A stretch of DNA of 64,000 nucleotides from Dehalococcoidia bacterium (GTDB taxonomy: Bacteria > Chloroflexota > Dehalococcoidia > Lucifugimonadales > UBA3495): assembly GCA_021295965.1 (NCBI GenBank), contig JAGWBI010000006.1, positions 1,005 through 65,004 on the forward strand, written 5' to 3'. Of the stretch, positions 9,354 through 17,815 are shown piece by piece (positions within the stretch are counted from its first letter, which is position 1; every line of letters begins with the position of its first letter). The notes under the pieces were generated by a model. The model searched no databases. It was not told where the DNA came from and saw only the letters and a program-made list of their open reading frames with translations. The position numbers and the translations under genes were made by a program.

Positions 9354-10391
9354 CTACAGCGGCAGATAAACGGCCTGCCCCGTCATGGCGCTGCGCCCCA
9401 CCGCTTCGGTCCACTCCATGTAGTGCACGCCGGTCTCGAAGGCCACCATATCGACGATCTCGGTGCCCCGGATGGCGTTGGTGAACTGCTCCTCGACGCG
9501 GTAACGGGCCTGGGTCTCCGGCGGGTTGGGAACCTCGCTCAGCTCCGTATCGCCACGCTTGCCGGCCCACACCCGGCGCTGGGAGTCCACGTGGATGGTG
9601 CCATCCGTGCCGAACATCCAGATGTGATTGCCGCCGTTCAGGCCGGAGGTGGCGCTCATCTGCATATGAACCTGGGCGCCGTTGGCCAACTCGTAGAGTA
9701 TGTCGATGTGGTCCGGGATGGTTACGGACGTGAGATGGCCGGTGTCGTCCCGGCGGTAGGGCACGTGGATTTTGGACATGGCCATAACGCGAGTGCCGCG
9801 CCCCAGCCAGCGCATCATGGACTCGTAGGACGCGCCGATGTTCAGGGTGTTGTAGCCGCTGAGCGCCCGGTCCTGTCGCCAGTGGACGGGACTGTCCAGA
9901 TCGGCGAAGTTGTTCTGCAATGACGTGAAGTCCACGGATAGCAGCTCGCCCAGGTGGCCTTCGTCGATGAGACGCTTGATGACGTTGTCGATGGTGTAGC
10001 TGGTGGAGGTCGGCGTGAGCTGGCAGACCAGGTGCGGGTACGCCCGTGAGGCGGCCAGCATATCCCTGGCTTCCGCCGCGTCGTTGGCCATGCGGGCCTC
10101 GGTGAGCACGTGCTTTCCCGCCTCCAGCGCGGCCAGGGTCATGGTGCGGTGCATGTACGGCCAGGTGCCGATGCAGACGGCGTTGATCTCGTCGTCCTCC
10201 AGCAGCTCCCGCCAGTGGCTGTACACTTTGGGGATGTTGAACTGGTCCGCGATCACCCGTCCGGACTGGACGGTGCGGTTGGCGACGGCCAAGATCTCGC
10301 AGTCGTCCGCGCCCTGGAATCCGGGAATATGGCGGTTGCGCACGTTGCCGCCGGCGCCGATCAGGCCCACTCGGATTGGTTGTTCAGCCAT
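9354..10391 (-). CDS. Gfo/Idh/MocA family NAD(P)-dependent oxidoreductase
   Basis: A 345-residue protein with an N-terminal Rossmann domain (RVGLIGAGGNVRNRHIPGF, residues 6-24) and a C-terminal alpha/beta domain typical of the glucose-fructose oxidoreductase family. The usual EKP motif is replaced by TEAR (in HVLTEARMANDAAEA), so the catalytic lysine of the family is missing and the chemistry may be different. The C-terminal part includes the H-M-Q-M-S strand and the closing E..VHYMEWTEAVGRSAMTG. The ATG at 10391 is followed by MAEQPIRVG and preceded on its strand by AGGAGGAAA, a strong ribosome binding site. Confidence 0.85.
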   Translation of the reverse strand: MAEQPIRVGLIGAGGNVRNRHIPGFQGADDCEILAVANRTVQSGRVIADQFNIPKVYSHWRELLEDDEINAVCIGTWPYMHRTMTLAALEAGKHVLTEARMANDAAEARDMLAASRAYPHLVCQLTPTSTSYTIDNVIKRLIDEGHLGELLSVDFTSLQNNFADLDSPVHWRQDRALSGYNTLNIGASYESMMRWLGRGTRVMAMSKIHVPYRRDDTGHLTSVTIPDHIDILYELANGAQVHMQMSATSGLNGGNHIWMFGTDGTIHVDSQRRVWAGKRGDTELSEVPNPPETQARYRVEEQFTNAIRGTEIVDMVAFETGVHYMEWTEAVGRSAMTGQAVYLPL

Positions 10392-10423
10392 CGTTTTTCC
10401 TCCTGTTTGGAAAGTCCGTCAGA

Positions 10424-10522
10424 AGCAGGATTTGCCGGATTAGAGGATTGGCAGGATTGGGAATGCCTTACCGCGTTTGGGTTCACTCCGGTAAATCCTC
10501 AAATCCTGATTCTGACGTTTCA
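10424..10522. repeat. Family E repeat (AGGATT/AATCCT units)
   Basis: Units of AGGATTTGCCGGATTAGAGG and GATTGGCAGGATTGGGAATG on the left face an inverted GTAAATCCTCAAATCCTGATT on the right (shown here in parts), giving a potential hairpin. The same unit type occurs at 6657-6745. It separates two divergent genes. Confidence 0.55.
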
Positions 10523-10531
10523 TCCGGGCTG

Positions 10532-10537
10532 TATAAT
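10532..10537 (+). promoter_or_regulatory. Putative -10 box of the carboxylesterase gene
   Basis: TATAAT 60 bases upstream of the alpha/beta hydrolase start. A clear -35 box is not seen. Perfect or near-perfect TATAAT boxes recur at the head of several genes of the window. Confidence 0.4.
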
Positions 10538-10598
10538 GCGCCCGAATAATGCCGTGAGCGGCGGAATATGGCAAATCAACCCGACACGGAGGCGTGAC

Positions 10599-11474
10599 AT
10601 GGTTACCAGCAAGCAGTCAACTACCTATGAGGTAGATATCCAGGACGTGGAATATCTCCGCCACGGCGACAATCCCCTGCTGGCGCGGCTGTTCAGGCCC
10701 CGGGGGAGCGGGCCGTTCCCGATCATGGTCGAACTGCACGGCGGCGCGTGGGTGCGGGGCGACCGTCTCATCGGCAACGCCGCCAACGAAGCGTTGGCGC
10801 GCAATGGCGTGATCGTGGCGGCGTTGGACTTCAGGGTCCCGCCGATTGCTTCTTATCCCGCCTCTTTTGCCGACATCCACTACGGCATCCGCTGGTGCAA
10901 GGCCAATGCCGAAGCCTGGAATGGCATACCCGACCGCGTCGGCGCGATGGGCACCTCCAGCGGCGCGCACCAGGCGATGCTGCTGGGTATGCGGCCCAAC
11001 GATGCCCGCTACGCCGCGCTGCCCTATTCCAACGGCGCCCGGCAGGCGGACGGAACCCTGGGCTGCGTCATCATGGTATCCCCCGTGATCGATCCGCTGG
11101 GACGCTACAACTACGCCAAGGGCCTTCGGGACGACGTTACCCCGCCGGCCGGCATGGCCGAGCGAGTCGTGCCGATGCACGATCTGTACTGGGAGACCGA
11201 GGAGAACATGATCGAGGCCGCGCCGGCCCGGGCCCTTGCCGCCGGCGAGCGCATGGAACTCCCGCCCACGCTGTGCCTGGCCCGCTCGTATGAGGAAGCG
11301 CACCCACGCCCGGACCTCGACGAGTTCATCATGCAATACCGCAAGGCCGGCGGCCCGATCGACGTGCATATCTTCGAGGGCGAGGGCGAAAGGATCCTGG
11401 AGAATATTTCCACGCCCGTCGCCCAGGACGCCATCGAGCGGATGACCGCGTTCATCCGCCGACACCTCGGGTAA
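10599..11474 (+). CDS. Alpha/beta hydrolase (HSL-like carboxylesterase)
   Basis: A 291-residue serine hydrolase. The ATG at 10599 follows GGAGGCG. The oxyanion-hole motif H47-G-G-A-W51 and the nucleophile elbow G118-T-S120-S-G122 identify the hormone-sensitive-lipase/arylesterase group. After the elbow the usual alpha/beta layout continues to a C-terminal helix (DAIERMTAFIRRHL). The Asp and His of the triad are not unambiguous: D in RPDLDEF is a candidate, and the His is likely in the VHIFEGEGE strand region. The substrate is unknown. A long upstream open frame exists but is antisense to the divergent Gfo/Idh gene. Confidence 0.83.
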   Translation: MVTSKQSTTYEVDIQDVEYLRHGDNPLLARLFRPRGSGPFPIMVELHGGAWVRGDRLIGNAANEALARNGVIVAALDFRVPPIASYPASFADIHYGIRWCKANAEAWNGIPDRVGAMGTSSGAHQAMLLGMRPNDARYAALPYSNGARQADGTLGCVIMVSPVIDPLGRYNYAKGLRDDVTPPAGMAERVVPMHDLYWETEENMIEAAPARALAAGERMELPPTLCLARSYEEAHPRPDLDEFIMQYRKAGGPIDVHIFEGEGERILENISTPVAQDAIERMTAFIRRHLG

Positions 11475-11689
11475 GCCGGATGGTTTTTGTCGCAGCGCCC
11501 CTTGATTGGCGCTGCGCTGAATCCAGGGCGTGTTGATAAATGCTGTCATTCCCGTGACCGCGGGTATCCAGCGGATGCAAGGTTGCCCGCCGCCGTATCG
11601 GGTGACGCGGTGCTATACTCTCGCCCATAGCGAGTTCTTGTTGAAAACCGACGGGAAGGTCCAAATCATTACCGAAAAGGGAGGATGTC

Positions 11690-12145
11690 ATGTCAAGAGT
11701 TACGATGATTCAGCACATCAACATCCAGATCAGCGACAAGGAGCGGAGCCGGGACTGGTACGAGAAGGTGCTGGGCGCGGAGTTCCTGGACCGCGGGCCG
11801 GAACTCAACCAGCGTCAGTTGCAGTTGCGCATCGGCAACGGGGAGATCCACAGCACCTTCACGTCCAGCCCCAACCCGTCGGGGCACTTTGCCGTCGAGA
11901 TCCACGACTGGGACGAGATGATCGCCAACCTGGACACCCTGGGCGTGGACTACACGCCGCCCAGCGTCCGCGAGTACAGCGGCGGCCACTCAACCTACAT
12001 CAAGGACCCGGACGGCAACATGATCGAACTGGTGCAACATCCTCTGGGCCTGCGGGACTCCAAGGGCAAAAAGGTGGAAGTGGCCCACGATCCGGACGGC
12101 ATGGTATGGGCCAGGCGCCCCGGCTACGGCCCGGACACGGACTGA
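11690..12145 (+). CDS. VOC family protein (glyoxalase-like)
   Basis: A 151-residue VOC protein. ATG 11690 follows a strong AAAAGGGAGGA ribosome binding site. Metal-ligand positions: H in IQHINIQ (first strand), H in GHFAVEI (middle) and E in NMIELVQHP. The C-terminal tail (DPDGMVWARRPGYG) is longer than in glyoxalase I. A TATACT box at 11614-11619 may be its promoter. Function unknown; no partner dioxygenase is adjacent. Confidence 0.85.
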   Translation: MSRVTMIQHINIQISDKERSRDWYEKVLGAEFLDRGPELNQRQLQLRIGNGEIHSTFTSSPNPSGHFAVEIHDWDEMIANLDTLGVDYTPPSVREYSGGHSTYIKDPDGNMIELVQHPLGLRDSKGKKVEVAHDPDGMVWARRPGYGPDTD

Positions 12146-12166
12146 GGCCGCAGTTCTCGTAACCGC

Positions 12167-12195
12167 GTAGGGGCGGGTTTGAAACCCGCCCCTAT
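12167..12195. repeat. Family B palindrome
   Basis: GGGCGGGTTTGAAACCCGCC core flanked by GTAG and CCTA. Also at 38534, 43590 and 45122. Here it separates the VOC and lactonase genes. Confidence 0.9.
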
Positions 12196-12228
12196 CCCCA
12201 AACACCCGGAAGGGTGCAGGAGGCAATC

Positions 12229-13251
12229 ATGCCCTACTACATGTACGTCGCCGTGCAGGGAGACAACAAGATTTCGGTCTTCACCATCGACCCCGATACC
12301 GGCGGGATGACGCTGCAATCCGATGTGGCCGTGGACGGCGGGCCGTTCACTATGGCCATCAGCCCGGACCGGCGGTTCCTCTACGTGGGCTGCCGGGAGA
12401 TTACGCAATTGGTCAGTTTCGAGATTGACCAGGCCAGCGGCGGGCTGACCCGGAACGGCTCCATCGCGCTGGACTCCTGGCCCGTGTACGTTGCCACCGA
12501 CCGGCGAGGCCGGTTCGTGCTGTCGTCCTACTACCAGGGCGCCCGGGTGGCGGTGCATCCCATCGGCGACGACGGCTCGGTGGGCGGCGAACCCGTGGAA
12601 TGGCTGGAGACGGCCACCGGCGCGCACGCCATGCAGACCGACCCGACCAACGCCTACGCCTTCGTGCCTCACATCGCCGGCAACGGTCCCAATTCCATCT
12701 GGCAGTTCCGGTTCGACCAGGACACCGGCCACATCACGCCCAACTCGCCGGCCACGGTGGACCCGGAGGAGTTCCTGGGGCCACGCCACTTCTGCTTCCA
12801 TCCGTCTCTGGACGTCCTTTACTTCTCCAACGAGCAGGGCTGCAGCGTGAGCGCGTACAACCTGGACACCTCCAACGGCACCCTGTCCCTGTTCCAGACC
12901 GTGACCACTCTGCCGCCGGAGGGATTCAGCGAGCGCAACACCTGCTCGCAGATCCAGATAACGTCGTCGGGCCGGTTCCTGTACGCCCCCAACCGGGGCC
13001 ACGACAGCATCGCCTGCTACACGGTGGACGCGGCGACGGGGGCGCTGACATCCAACGGCATCATGCCATCCGAGCCGAGACCCAACGCCCTGTGCCTGGA
13101 CCTGCAGGACAAGTTCGCCTACTCCGCCGGGCAGGATTCGGGCCAAATGGCTATCTTCGGAGTAGGGGACTCAGGTCAGTTGACCCGTCTGGGGTCGCAC
13201 CCGCTGGGCGAAGGGCCGGGCTGGATTTCCATAACCGAATTACCGGGATAG
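12229..13251 (+). CDS. Lactonase family protein (7-bladed beta-propeller, YkgB/Pgl-like)
   Basis: A 340-residue propeller protein of the 6-phosphogluconolactonase/3-carboxymuconate cyclase family (Pfam Lactonase). ATG 12229 follows CAGGAGGCAATC. Repeats of the form F.ID..TG.....S.....P..M.ISPD.R.LYV recur, ending with the AEGPGW-like EGPGWISI. Members hydrolyse sugar lactones or cyclic acid lactones, or act as scaffold propellers; substrate unknown. No signal peptide, so cytoplasmic. It lies 34 bp after a repeat and is followed by family D repeats. Confidence 0.82.
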   Translation: MPYYMYVAVQGDNKISVFTIDPDTGGMTLQSDVAVDGGPFTMAISPDRRFLYVGCREITQLVSFEIDQASGGLTRNGSIALDSWPVYVATDRRGRFVLSSYYQGARVAVHPIGDDGSVGGEPVEWLETATGAHAMQTDPTNAYAFVPHIAGNGPNSIWQFRFDQDTGHITPNSPATVDPEEFLGPRHFCFHPSLDVLYFSNEQGCSVSAYNLDTSNGTLSLFQTVTTLPPEGFSERNTCSQIQITSSGRFLYAPNRGHDSIACYTVDAATGALTSNGIMPSEPRPNALCLDLQDKFAYSAGQDSGQMAIFGVGDSGQLTRLGSHPLGEGPGWISITELPG

Positions 13252-13270
13252 TATCCCGGCGGTCCAGTCA

Positions 13271-13365
13271 ACCGTCATTCCCGCGAAAGCGGGAATCCAG
13301 AACTCTACGCATGGTTCAACGTCAACAGGGCAAATATTCCTGGATACCGGCTTTCGCCGGTATGA
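13271..13365. repeat. Family D palindromes (two copies)
   Basis: CGTCATTCCCGCGAAAGCGG at 13271-13290 and ATACCGGCTTTCGCCGGTAT near 13343-13362, each a hairpin with CGAAAG or CTTTCG loops, in inverted orientation to each other. Similar but weaker elements occur at about 11544-11570 and 14904-14925. Confidence 0.75.
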
Positions 13366-13390
13366 CGGGTCTGAAGAGGAGGCAATAATC

Positions 13391-14362
13391 ATGAGCAAGA
13401 ACTACAGCATCTGCGTGGGCGCCACCGGCTTCGGCGGCGGTGTTTGGCACAGCCCTGACGGGGGCGAGAACTGGACCCGAATCAGGGACCCGTTCCCGCT
13501 GGGCAGCCAGGTCCGGGCGATGGCCGCGTATCCCGACAACCCGAACCGCATCCTGGCCGGCGCGGACAACGGCATCTATCGCAGCGAGGACAAGGGGGCC
13601 ACCTGGGAAAAACTGTGGTCGCCCATGGACGGCGTGCCGATCTGGTCCATCGCCATCGACCCGCAGGACACCGACACCATCTTCGTCGGCATCAAGCCGG
13701 CGGCGCTGTTCCGGTCCCGCGACGGCGGCGAAAGCTGGACCAAGCTGCCCGTGCAGATGGCCCAGGAATGCCACATCGGGCCACCCATGGTTACCATGCT
13801 GATGGTTGACCCCAAAGACCACCGCACGGTTTGGGCCGGCGTCGAGGTGGACGGGGTGTACCGGAGCCTGGACGGCGGCGATACCTGGACCCACGTTGAA
13901 GGCGGCGTGCATCCGGACATCCACGGCATGACCATCAGCCCCGGTGAGCCGAACCGGGTCATCGCCAGCACACCCCGGGAGATCTACGCCACCACCGACA
14001 TGGGCGAAAGCTGGGAGTCCGTGGTCACCACCGATAAATTCGTGCTCCCGTACAGCCGGGGCATCGCCGTCAAGACCGACGATCCCAACGTGCTTTTCTC
14101 CGCCGTCGGCGACACCGCCATCGGCGGCGCGGGCGCCATCCATCGTTCCAGTGACGGCGGCCAGACCTGGGAGCGGCGTCCCCTGCCTGTGGAACCCAAC
14201 TCCAACATCTGGGCCTTCGCCACTAACCCGGCGGACCCCGACTTCGTCCTCGCTTCCAGTCTTATGGGCGAGCTGTATTCCACCAGCGACGCCGGCGACT
14301 CTTGGGAGAAGGTAAACCGCGAGTTCACCGAGGTCGGCGCAATGGTCTGGGTGCCTAACTGA
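13391..14362 (+). CDS. BNR/Asp-box beta-propeller protein
   Basis: A 323-residue protein with repeated Asp-boxes of the form S.D.G.TW: SPDGGENWTR, SEDKGATWEK, SRDGGESWTK, SLDGGDTWTH, TTDMGESWES, SSDGGQTWER and TSDAGDSWEK, about one per 45 residues, so a seven-bladed propeller. This fold occurs in sialidases, photosystem II assembly factor Ycf48 and VPS10-type proteins. Sialidase catalytic residues are not recognisable and there is no signal peptide. It is probably a binding scaffold. ATG 13391 follows GAGGAGGCAATAATC. Confidence 0.82.
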   Translation: MSKNYSICVGATGFGGGVWHSPDGGENWTRIRDPFPLGSQVRAMAAYPDNPNRILAGADNGIYRSEDKGATWEKLWSPMDGVPIWSIAIDPQDTDTIFVGIKPAALFRSRDGGESWTKLPVQMAQECHIGPPMVTMLMVDPKDHRTVWAGVEVDGVYRSLDGGDTWTHVEGGVHPDIHGMTISPGEPNRVIASTPREIYATTDMGESWESVVTTDKFVLPYSRGIAVKTDDPNVLFSAVGDTAIGGAGAIHRSSDGGQTWERRPLPVEPNSNIWAFATNPADPDFVLASSLMGELYSTSDAGDSWEKVNREFTEVGAMVWVPN

Positions 14363-14463
14363 TCGGTAGGGTTTCAATCCGGATGGGACTGCACATGAGT
14401 CATTCCGAATTCGGGTTGAGGTGAGGGAAGGACGGTGGATGGGTTAGCCAGAGGGTACTGAGT

Positions 14464-14746
14464 GGGGAGCGAAGCCTGGCGAGCGGTAATCTGGCTTGTC
14501 GGTACCGCTCCCCCGCTCGGCGGCGCTGGTTTCTCAACCGGGTCTGGAGACCACCAGCTACGGGGGATGATCCAACTGGGGATGGTGTAATGGTACGGTC
14601 GTCCGCCTCAGGCGGACCGGCTTTGCGGTGCTGTGGCGGTTGTAGTCCCAGATTATGCGGTAATCTGGGAGCGTTTGTCCGGGGAGATCTGCCCCGGGCA
14701 AACGCTCCTGGCCTGGGGCAGCCACCGGGCGATGGGGGTAGGCCAG
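14464..14746. other. Cluster of strong and partly alternative hairpins (possible structured RNA or recombination site)
   Basis: Stems seen directly: GAGCGGTA 14481-14488 with TACCGCTC 14503-14510; a competing GGGGAGCG 14464-14471 with CGCTCCCC 14507-14514; GCTGGT 14525-14530 with ACCAGC 14553-14558; CCCAGATTA 14647-14655 with TAATCTGGG 14661-14669; GGAGCGTTTG 14668-14677 with CAAACGCTCC 14699-14708, extended by CCGGGG/CCCCGG to about 17 pairs; and CTGGCCT 14708-14714 with AGGCCAG 14740-14746. The first two are mutually exclusive. I do not recognise a known RNA family. It may be a structured RNA or hairpins left by a mobile element. Confidence 0.45.
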
Positions 14747-14850
14747 CGCATAATGAAGGGGAGTTGATGTTCGGTCAGTTCCTCAAGGAAGGGAGCGCTT
14801 GCGTAGCCTCGATCAAAGCGGGAGTTACGACGCCACCGCGAGTTTGAACA
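14725..14850 (-). pseudogene. Remnant of an IS4-like DDE transposase
   Basis: On the minus strand a short frame reads RFDRGYASAPFLEEL followed by HQLPFIMRW, which resembles the catalytic-Asp segment of IS4/IS5-type transposases (typically ADRGY.S..FLE.L....L.FI.R). Nothing of the rest of the transposase is recognised, so this is at most a decayed fragment. It overlaps a hairpin cluster that may derive from the element. Confidence 0.35.
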
Positions 14851-15035
14851 GATACATCGCCGCTGGTAGCGTTTCGTTTTAGGTGGTTCGGCGGATAATC
14901 CATCGCTCCGGCGAAAGCCGGAATACAGACTAAATTGCAACGCTACCAACGCCGCCCGGGCGTGTGCAAAGTAATCCGCCTCTTTCGTTTCCGCTCATTC
15001 GGAGCATATCGACGGATGCCACCGTTGCCGGAGTC

Positions 15036-15062
15036 GTGGTTCGACAGGCCCACCATGAGCGG
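15036..15062. repeat. Dispersed TGGTGAGC-type repeat, reverse copy
   Basis: GGTTCGACAGGCCCACCATG followed by AGCGG is the reverse complement of the repeat at 2650-2675 and 29190-29215. Confidence 0.75.
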
Positions 15063-15186
15063 CTAAGGGACTTTGCACAAGCCCTGCATCGCCGCCGCGC
15101 CGCTTGCGCCCGGCCCGTCCCCTCGTTATGCTTACGGCTGGCGCCATCGCCGAACCAACGAAATCCCTACTGGAGATCAGCACGAT

Positions 15187-15627
15187 ATGACCCAGGCCGC
15201 CCCCCAGATACCGTTGCCGCCGCCCCAACCGGAATCCGATTTCTATTGGGAGAAATGCAAGGAAGGCGAACTGTGGCTCCGCCACTGCACCGCCTGCGAC
15301 CGGGCTTACTTCTATCCTCGGGACATTTGCCCATTCCCCGAATGTTTCTCCCGCGATACCGACTGGATACAGAGCAGTGGGCGTGGCGCCTTGCACACTT
15401 TCGCCATCGTTCATCGAGGGCCAACCCCGGCGTTCCGGGACAAGGTTCCGTATATTCCCGCCGTGGTTGAGCTGGAAGAAGGACCAAGGATCCCGACCTG
15501 GATCGTAGGTATCGACTTCGCCGAAGGCGAGATCCGACCTGCTTCCGTGCAGTGCGGTATGTCGGTTGAGGTGGTCTTCGAGGAAATCGACGAAAACATC
15601 AGCCTGCCCATGTTCCGCCCGGCGTAA
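15187..15627 (+). CDS. DUF35 / OB-fold zinc-ribbon protein
   Basis: A 146-residue protein of the DUF35 family: an N-terminal helix (PESDFYWEKCKEGEL), a rubredoxin-like zinc ribbon with C-T-A-C then C-P-F-P-E-C, and a C-terminal OB fold (TFAIVHRG... through VEVVFEEID). Such proteins bind acyl-CoA and accompany thiolases or ChsH-type dehydratases as carriers or activators. No thiolase is adjacent here; the next genes are a CMD protein and a ThDP enzyme. ATG 15187 is preceded by GGAGATCAG; the longer frame upstream runs into repeat DNA. Confidence 0.85.
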   Translation: MTQAAPQIPLPPPQPESDFYWEKCKEGELWLRHCTACDRAYFYPRDICPFPECFSRDTDWIQSSGRGALHTFAIVHRGPTPAFRDKVPYIPAVVELEEGPRIPTWIVGIDFAEGEIRPASVQCGMSVEVVFEEIDENISLPMFRPA

Positions 15628-15697
15628 AGCTCAACCCTCAATCCCAACCCGCCGTTTGCGACGTGGAGAACCCACCCCCCACCACACAGGAGGCATC

Positions 15698-16018
15698 ATG
15701 ACGCAACCCGCAGCCCGTACCGTAATGCAGGAAGTCATCCCTCGGCTGGCCGAATTTTCCGCCGACGTTCTGTTCGGGGACGTTTGGGAACGTCCCGGCC
15801 TATCCAAGCGCGACCGCAGCCTCATCACTGTGGCCACTCTCACCGCCCTTTACCGCACCGGCCAACTGCGGGGACACATTGGCCGCGCCCTGGACAACGG
15901 CGTTACCCGCGACGAGATTGCCGAAGTGATCATGCACATGGCTTTCTACGCCGGCTGGCCCGTGGCCGCCAACGCCGTCCAGGTTGCCAAGGAAGTGTTC
16001 GACGAGCGTGGCGTCTGA
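15698..16018 (+). CDS. Carboxymuconolactone decarboxylase family protein without CxxC
   Basis: A 106-residue CMD-domain protein, ATG 15698 after AGGAGGCATC. It contains the family segments RDRSLITVATLTALYRTGQLRGHI, EIAEVIMHMAFYAGWPVAANA. The His and the Trp-Pro of the CMD subfamily are present and there is no cysteine pair, so it belongs to the decarboxylase-like branch rather than the AhpD redox branch. Contrast the AhpD-like protein at 44533-45099. It is 70 bp downstream of the DUF35 gene and about 100 bp upstream of a ThDP enzyme, plausibly one operon. Confidence 0.85.
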   Translation: MTQPAARTVMQEVIPRLAEFSADVLFGDVWERPGLSKRDRSLITVATLTALYRTGQLRGHIGRALDNGVTRDEIAEVIMHMAFYAGWPVAANAVQVAKEVFDERGV

Positions 16019-16120
16019 CCCGACTTAATTCGCCGCGACAACATCTCCGGTTTCACATCGGCCGTCCGCCGCTCGGCGTGCCGGCCGATTTTTCAACCTA
16101 ATCTCAAAGGAGGCCCTCCG

Positions 16121-17791
16121 ATGCCCACCATGACCGGCGCCCGGTTCCTCGCCGAAACCCTTCGCGAATACGGCGTGACCCACGTTTTCTTCGTCCCCGC
16201 CATCATCCGCCGCGCGTTGGTTGAGATGGAGGACGTGGGCATCAAGCGCATCATCAGCCACGGCGAGAAATCGGCGGCATACATGGCCGACGCCTACGCC
16301 CGCGTCACGGGCAAGCCGGGCCTCTGCTTCGCCCAGTCCGTCGGCGCCGCTAACCTGGCCGCCGGTTTGCAGGACGCTTACTTGGGAGTCTCCCCGGTCA
16401 TCGCCATCACCGGCCACCGCCCGCCCATGCACCGGCACCGCAATTCCTACCAGGAAATCGAGCATTCCCGCCCCTTCGCCTCAGTCACCAAGTACAGCGT
16501 CGAGGTGGAAACGGCGGAACAGTTGCCCCACCTGTTGCGCCAGGCTTTCCGCGAGGTAACCACGGGCCAGACCCTGCCGGCGCACCTGGACTTTTCCGGC
16601 ATTTCCGGCGACGTCATCACCGACGGCATTCTGGACACGGACGTAATCGTCGAGGATCCCTTCACCCAGCGCCCAGCTTTCCGGCCTGAACCGGAACCGG
16701 AAAGGGTGCGGGAGGCGGCGCGCATCCTGTCGCAGGCCGAACGACCGGTGATCGTGGCTGGCGGCGGCGTGACGGCTTCGGGCGCGGAGGCAGAGGTGGT
16801 GCGTTTGGCCGAGATGCTCAACATTCCCGTCGCCACCGCCCTCAACGCCAAGGGCTGCATCCCCGAAAACCATCCGCTGTCCGTCGGCGTCGTGGGCAGC
16901 TACTCCCGTTGGTCTGCCAACCGCGTGGTATCCGAGGCCGACTTGGTGCTGTTTATCGGCAGCCACACCGGGAGTCAGGTGACTCTGGACTGGCGTATCC
17001 CCGCTGAGGGCACTCCCGTCATCCAGATTGACATTGACGCCAGCGAGTTGGGCCGCTCCTACCAGGGAGCCTATGGGCTGCTGGGCGACGCCAAGCGCAC
17101 GCTGGAACGCCTCATCGACGTTCTGGAACCCACGGGCGGCAACGCATCGTGGGTGCAAAGCGCCCAGGAGCACGTGCAAAACTGGCGCGACGAAAACGAG
17201 CCTGTGCTCACTTCCGACGCGGTCCCAATCCGTCCGGAGCGGCTGTGCCAGGAGTTGACCGACTTCCTGCCGTCCGACGCCGTTCTGCTCGCCGATACGG
17301 GCCACGCTGGCATCTGGACGGGCAGCATGGTTGAATTGCACCATCCGGAGCAGTCCTACCTGCGCGCCGCCGGCTCGTTGGGCTGGGGCCTGCCCGCCGC
17401 TTTGGGCGCCAAGTGCGGCGTACCCGACCGCCCGGTGGTCTGCTGGACCGGCGACGGCGGAATGTGGTACCACATCGGCGAACTTGAAACCGCCGTCCGC
17501 TACGGCATCAACGCCGTTATCGTCGTTCATAACAACGGCGGCCTGAACCAGGACCGACGCGGCGACGAGGCTGCCTATGAAGGACGAGAAGGGAACTCCG
17601 GCGAGCTGTGGCGTTTCAACGACACCGACTTCGCCCAGATCGCGGAGTCCATGGGCGCTTTGGGCATCCGCGTCACCGACCCCAACCAGATCAACTCCGC
17701 TTTGGACCAGGCCGTTAGCGCCAACCGTCCGGCGGTAGTGGATATCGTCAGCGACGGCGAAGTAGCCGCCGTGCCGCCCTGGGGACCTTAG
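16121..17791 (+). CDS. Thiamine-diphosphate-dependent enzyme (acetolactate synthase large subunit-like)
   Basis: A 556-residue ThDP enzyme with the three ALS/POX-type domains: N-terminal PYR domain with the catalytic Glu context HGEKSAAYMADAYARVTG, central FAD/nucleotide-like domain (RPVIVAGGGVTASGAE), and C-terminal PP domain with GDGGMWYHIGELETA...NNGG as the Mg-ThDP motif. Full length for the family. It may be an acetolactate synthase, sulfoacetaldehyde acetyltransferase-like or decarboxylase-like enzyme; no small regulatory subunit (ilvN) follows, which argues against branched-chain synthesis. ATG 16121 follows AAAGGAGGCC. Confidence 0.87.
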   Translation: MPTMTGARFLAETLREYGVTHVFFVPAIIRRALVEMEDVGIKRIISHGEKSAAYMADAYARVTGKPGLCFAQSVGAANLAAGLQDAYLGVSPVIAITGHRPPMHRHRNSYQEIEHSRPFASVTKYSVEVETAEQLPHLLRQAFREVTTGQTLPAHLDFSGISGDVITDGILDTDVIVEDPFTQRPAFRPEPEPERVREAARILSQAERPVIVAGGGVTASGAEAEVVRLAEMLNIPVATALNAKGCIPENHPLSVGVVGSYSRWSANRVVSEADLVLFIGSHTGSQVTLDWRIPAEGTPVIQIDIDASELGRSYQGAYGLLGDAKRTLERLIDVLEPTGGNASWVQSAQEHVQNWRDENEPVLTSDAVPIRPERLCQELTDFLPSDAVLLADTGHAGIWTGSMVELHHPEQSYLRAAGSLGWGLPAALGAKCGVPDRPVVCWTGDGGMWYHIGELETAVRYGINAVIVVHNNGGLNQDRRGDEAAYEGREGNSGELWRFNDTDFAQIAESMGALGIRVTDPNQINSALDQAVSANRPAVVDIVSDGEVAAVPPWGP

Positions 17792-17815
17792 GGTCATTGC
17801 ATAGAATGATCTCAA

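Larger units (their letters stand above)
14363..15186. other. 824-bp gene-poor region with hairpins and IS remnant
   Basis: No intact gene. It contains a run of strong inverted repeats (14464-14746), a probable decayed transposase piece on the minus strand (about 14725-14850), a weak family D palindrome at about 14904-14925 and a dispersed repeat at 15036-15062. Open frames here are short and their products unrelated to known proteins except the transposase piece. Confidence 0.6.

Noticed and set aside
12167-12195. GGGTTTGAAACCC as a tRNA T-loop or CRISPR repeat
   Set aside because: It is a perfect palindrome scattered as single copies; there is no cloverleaf and no spacer array.
14464-14746. 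Group II intron or RNase P RNA
   Set aside because: No domain V consensus, no 5' GUGYG boundary, and no conserved RNase P core sequences are visible.
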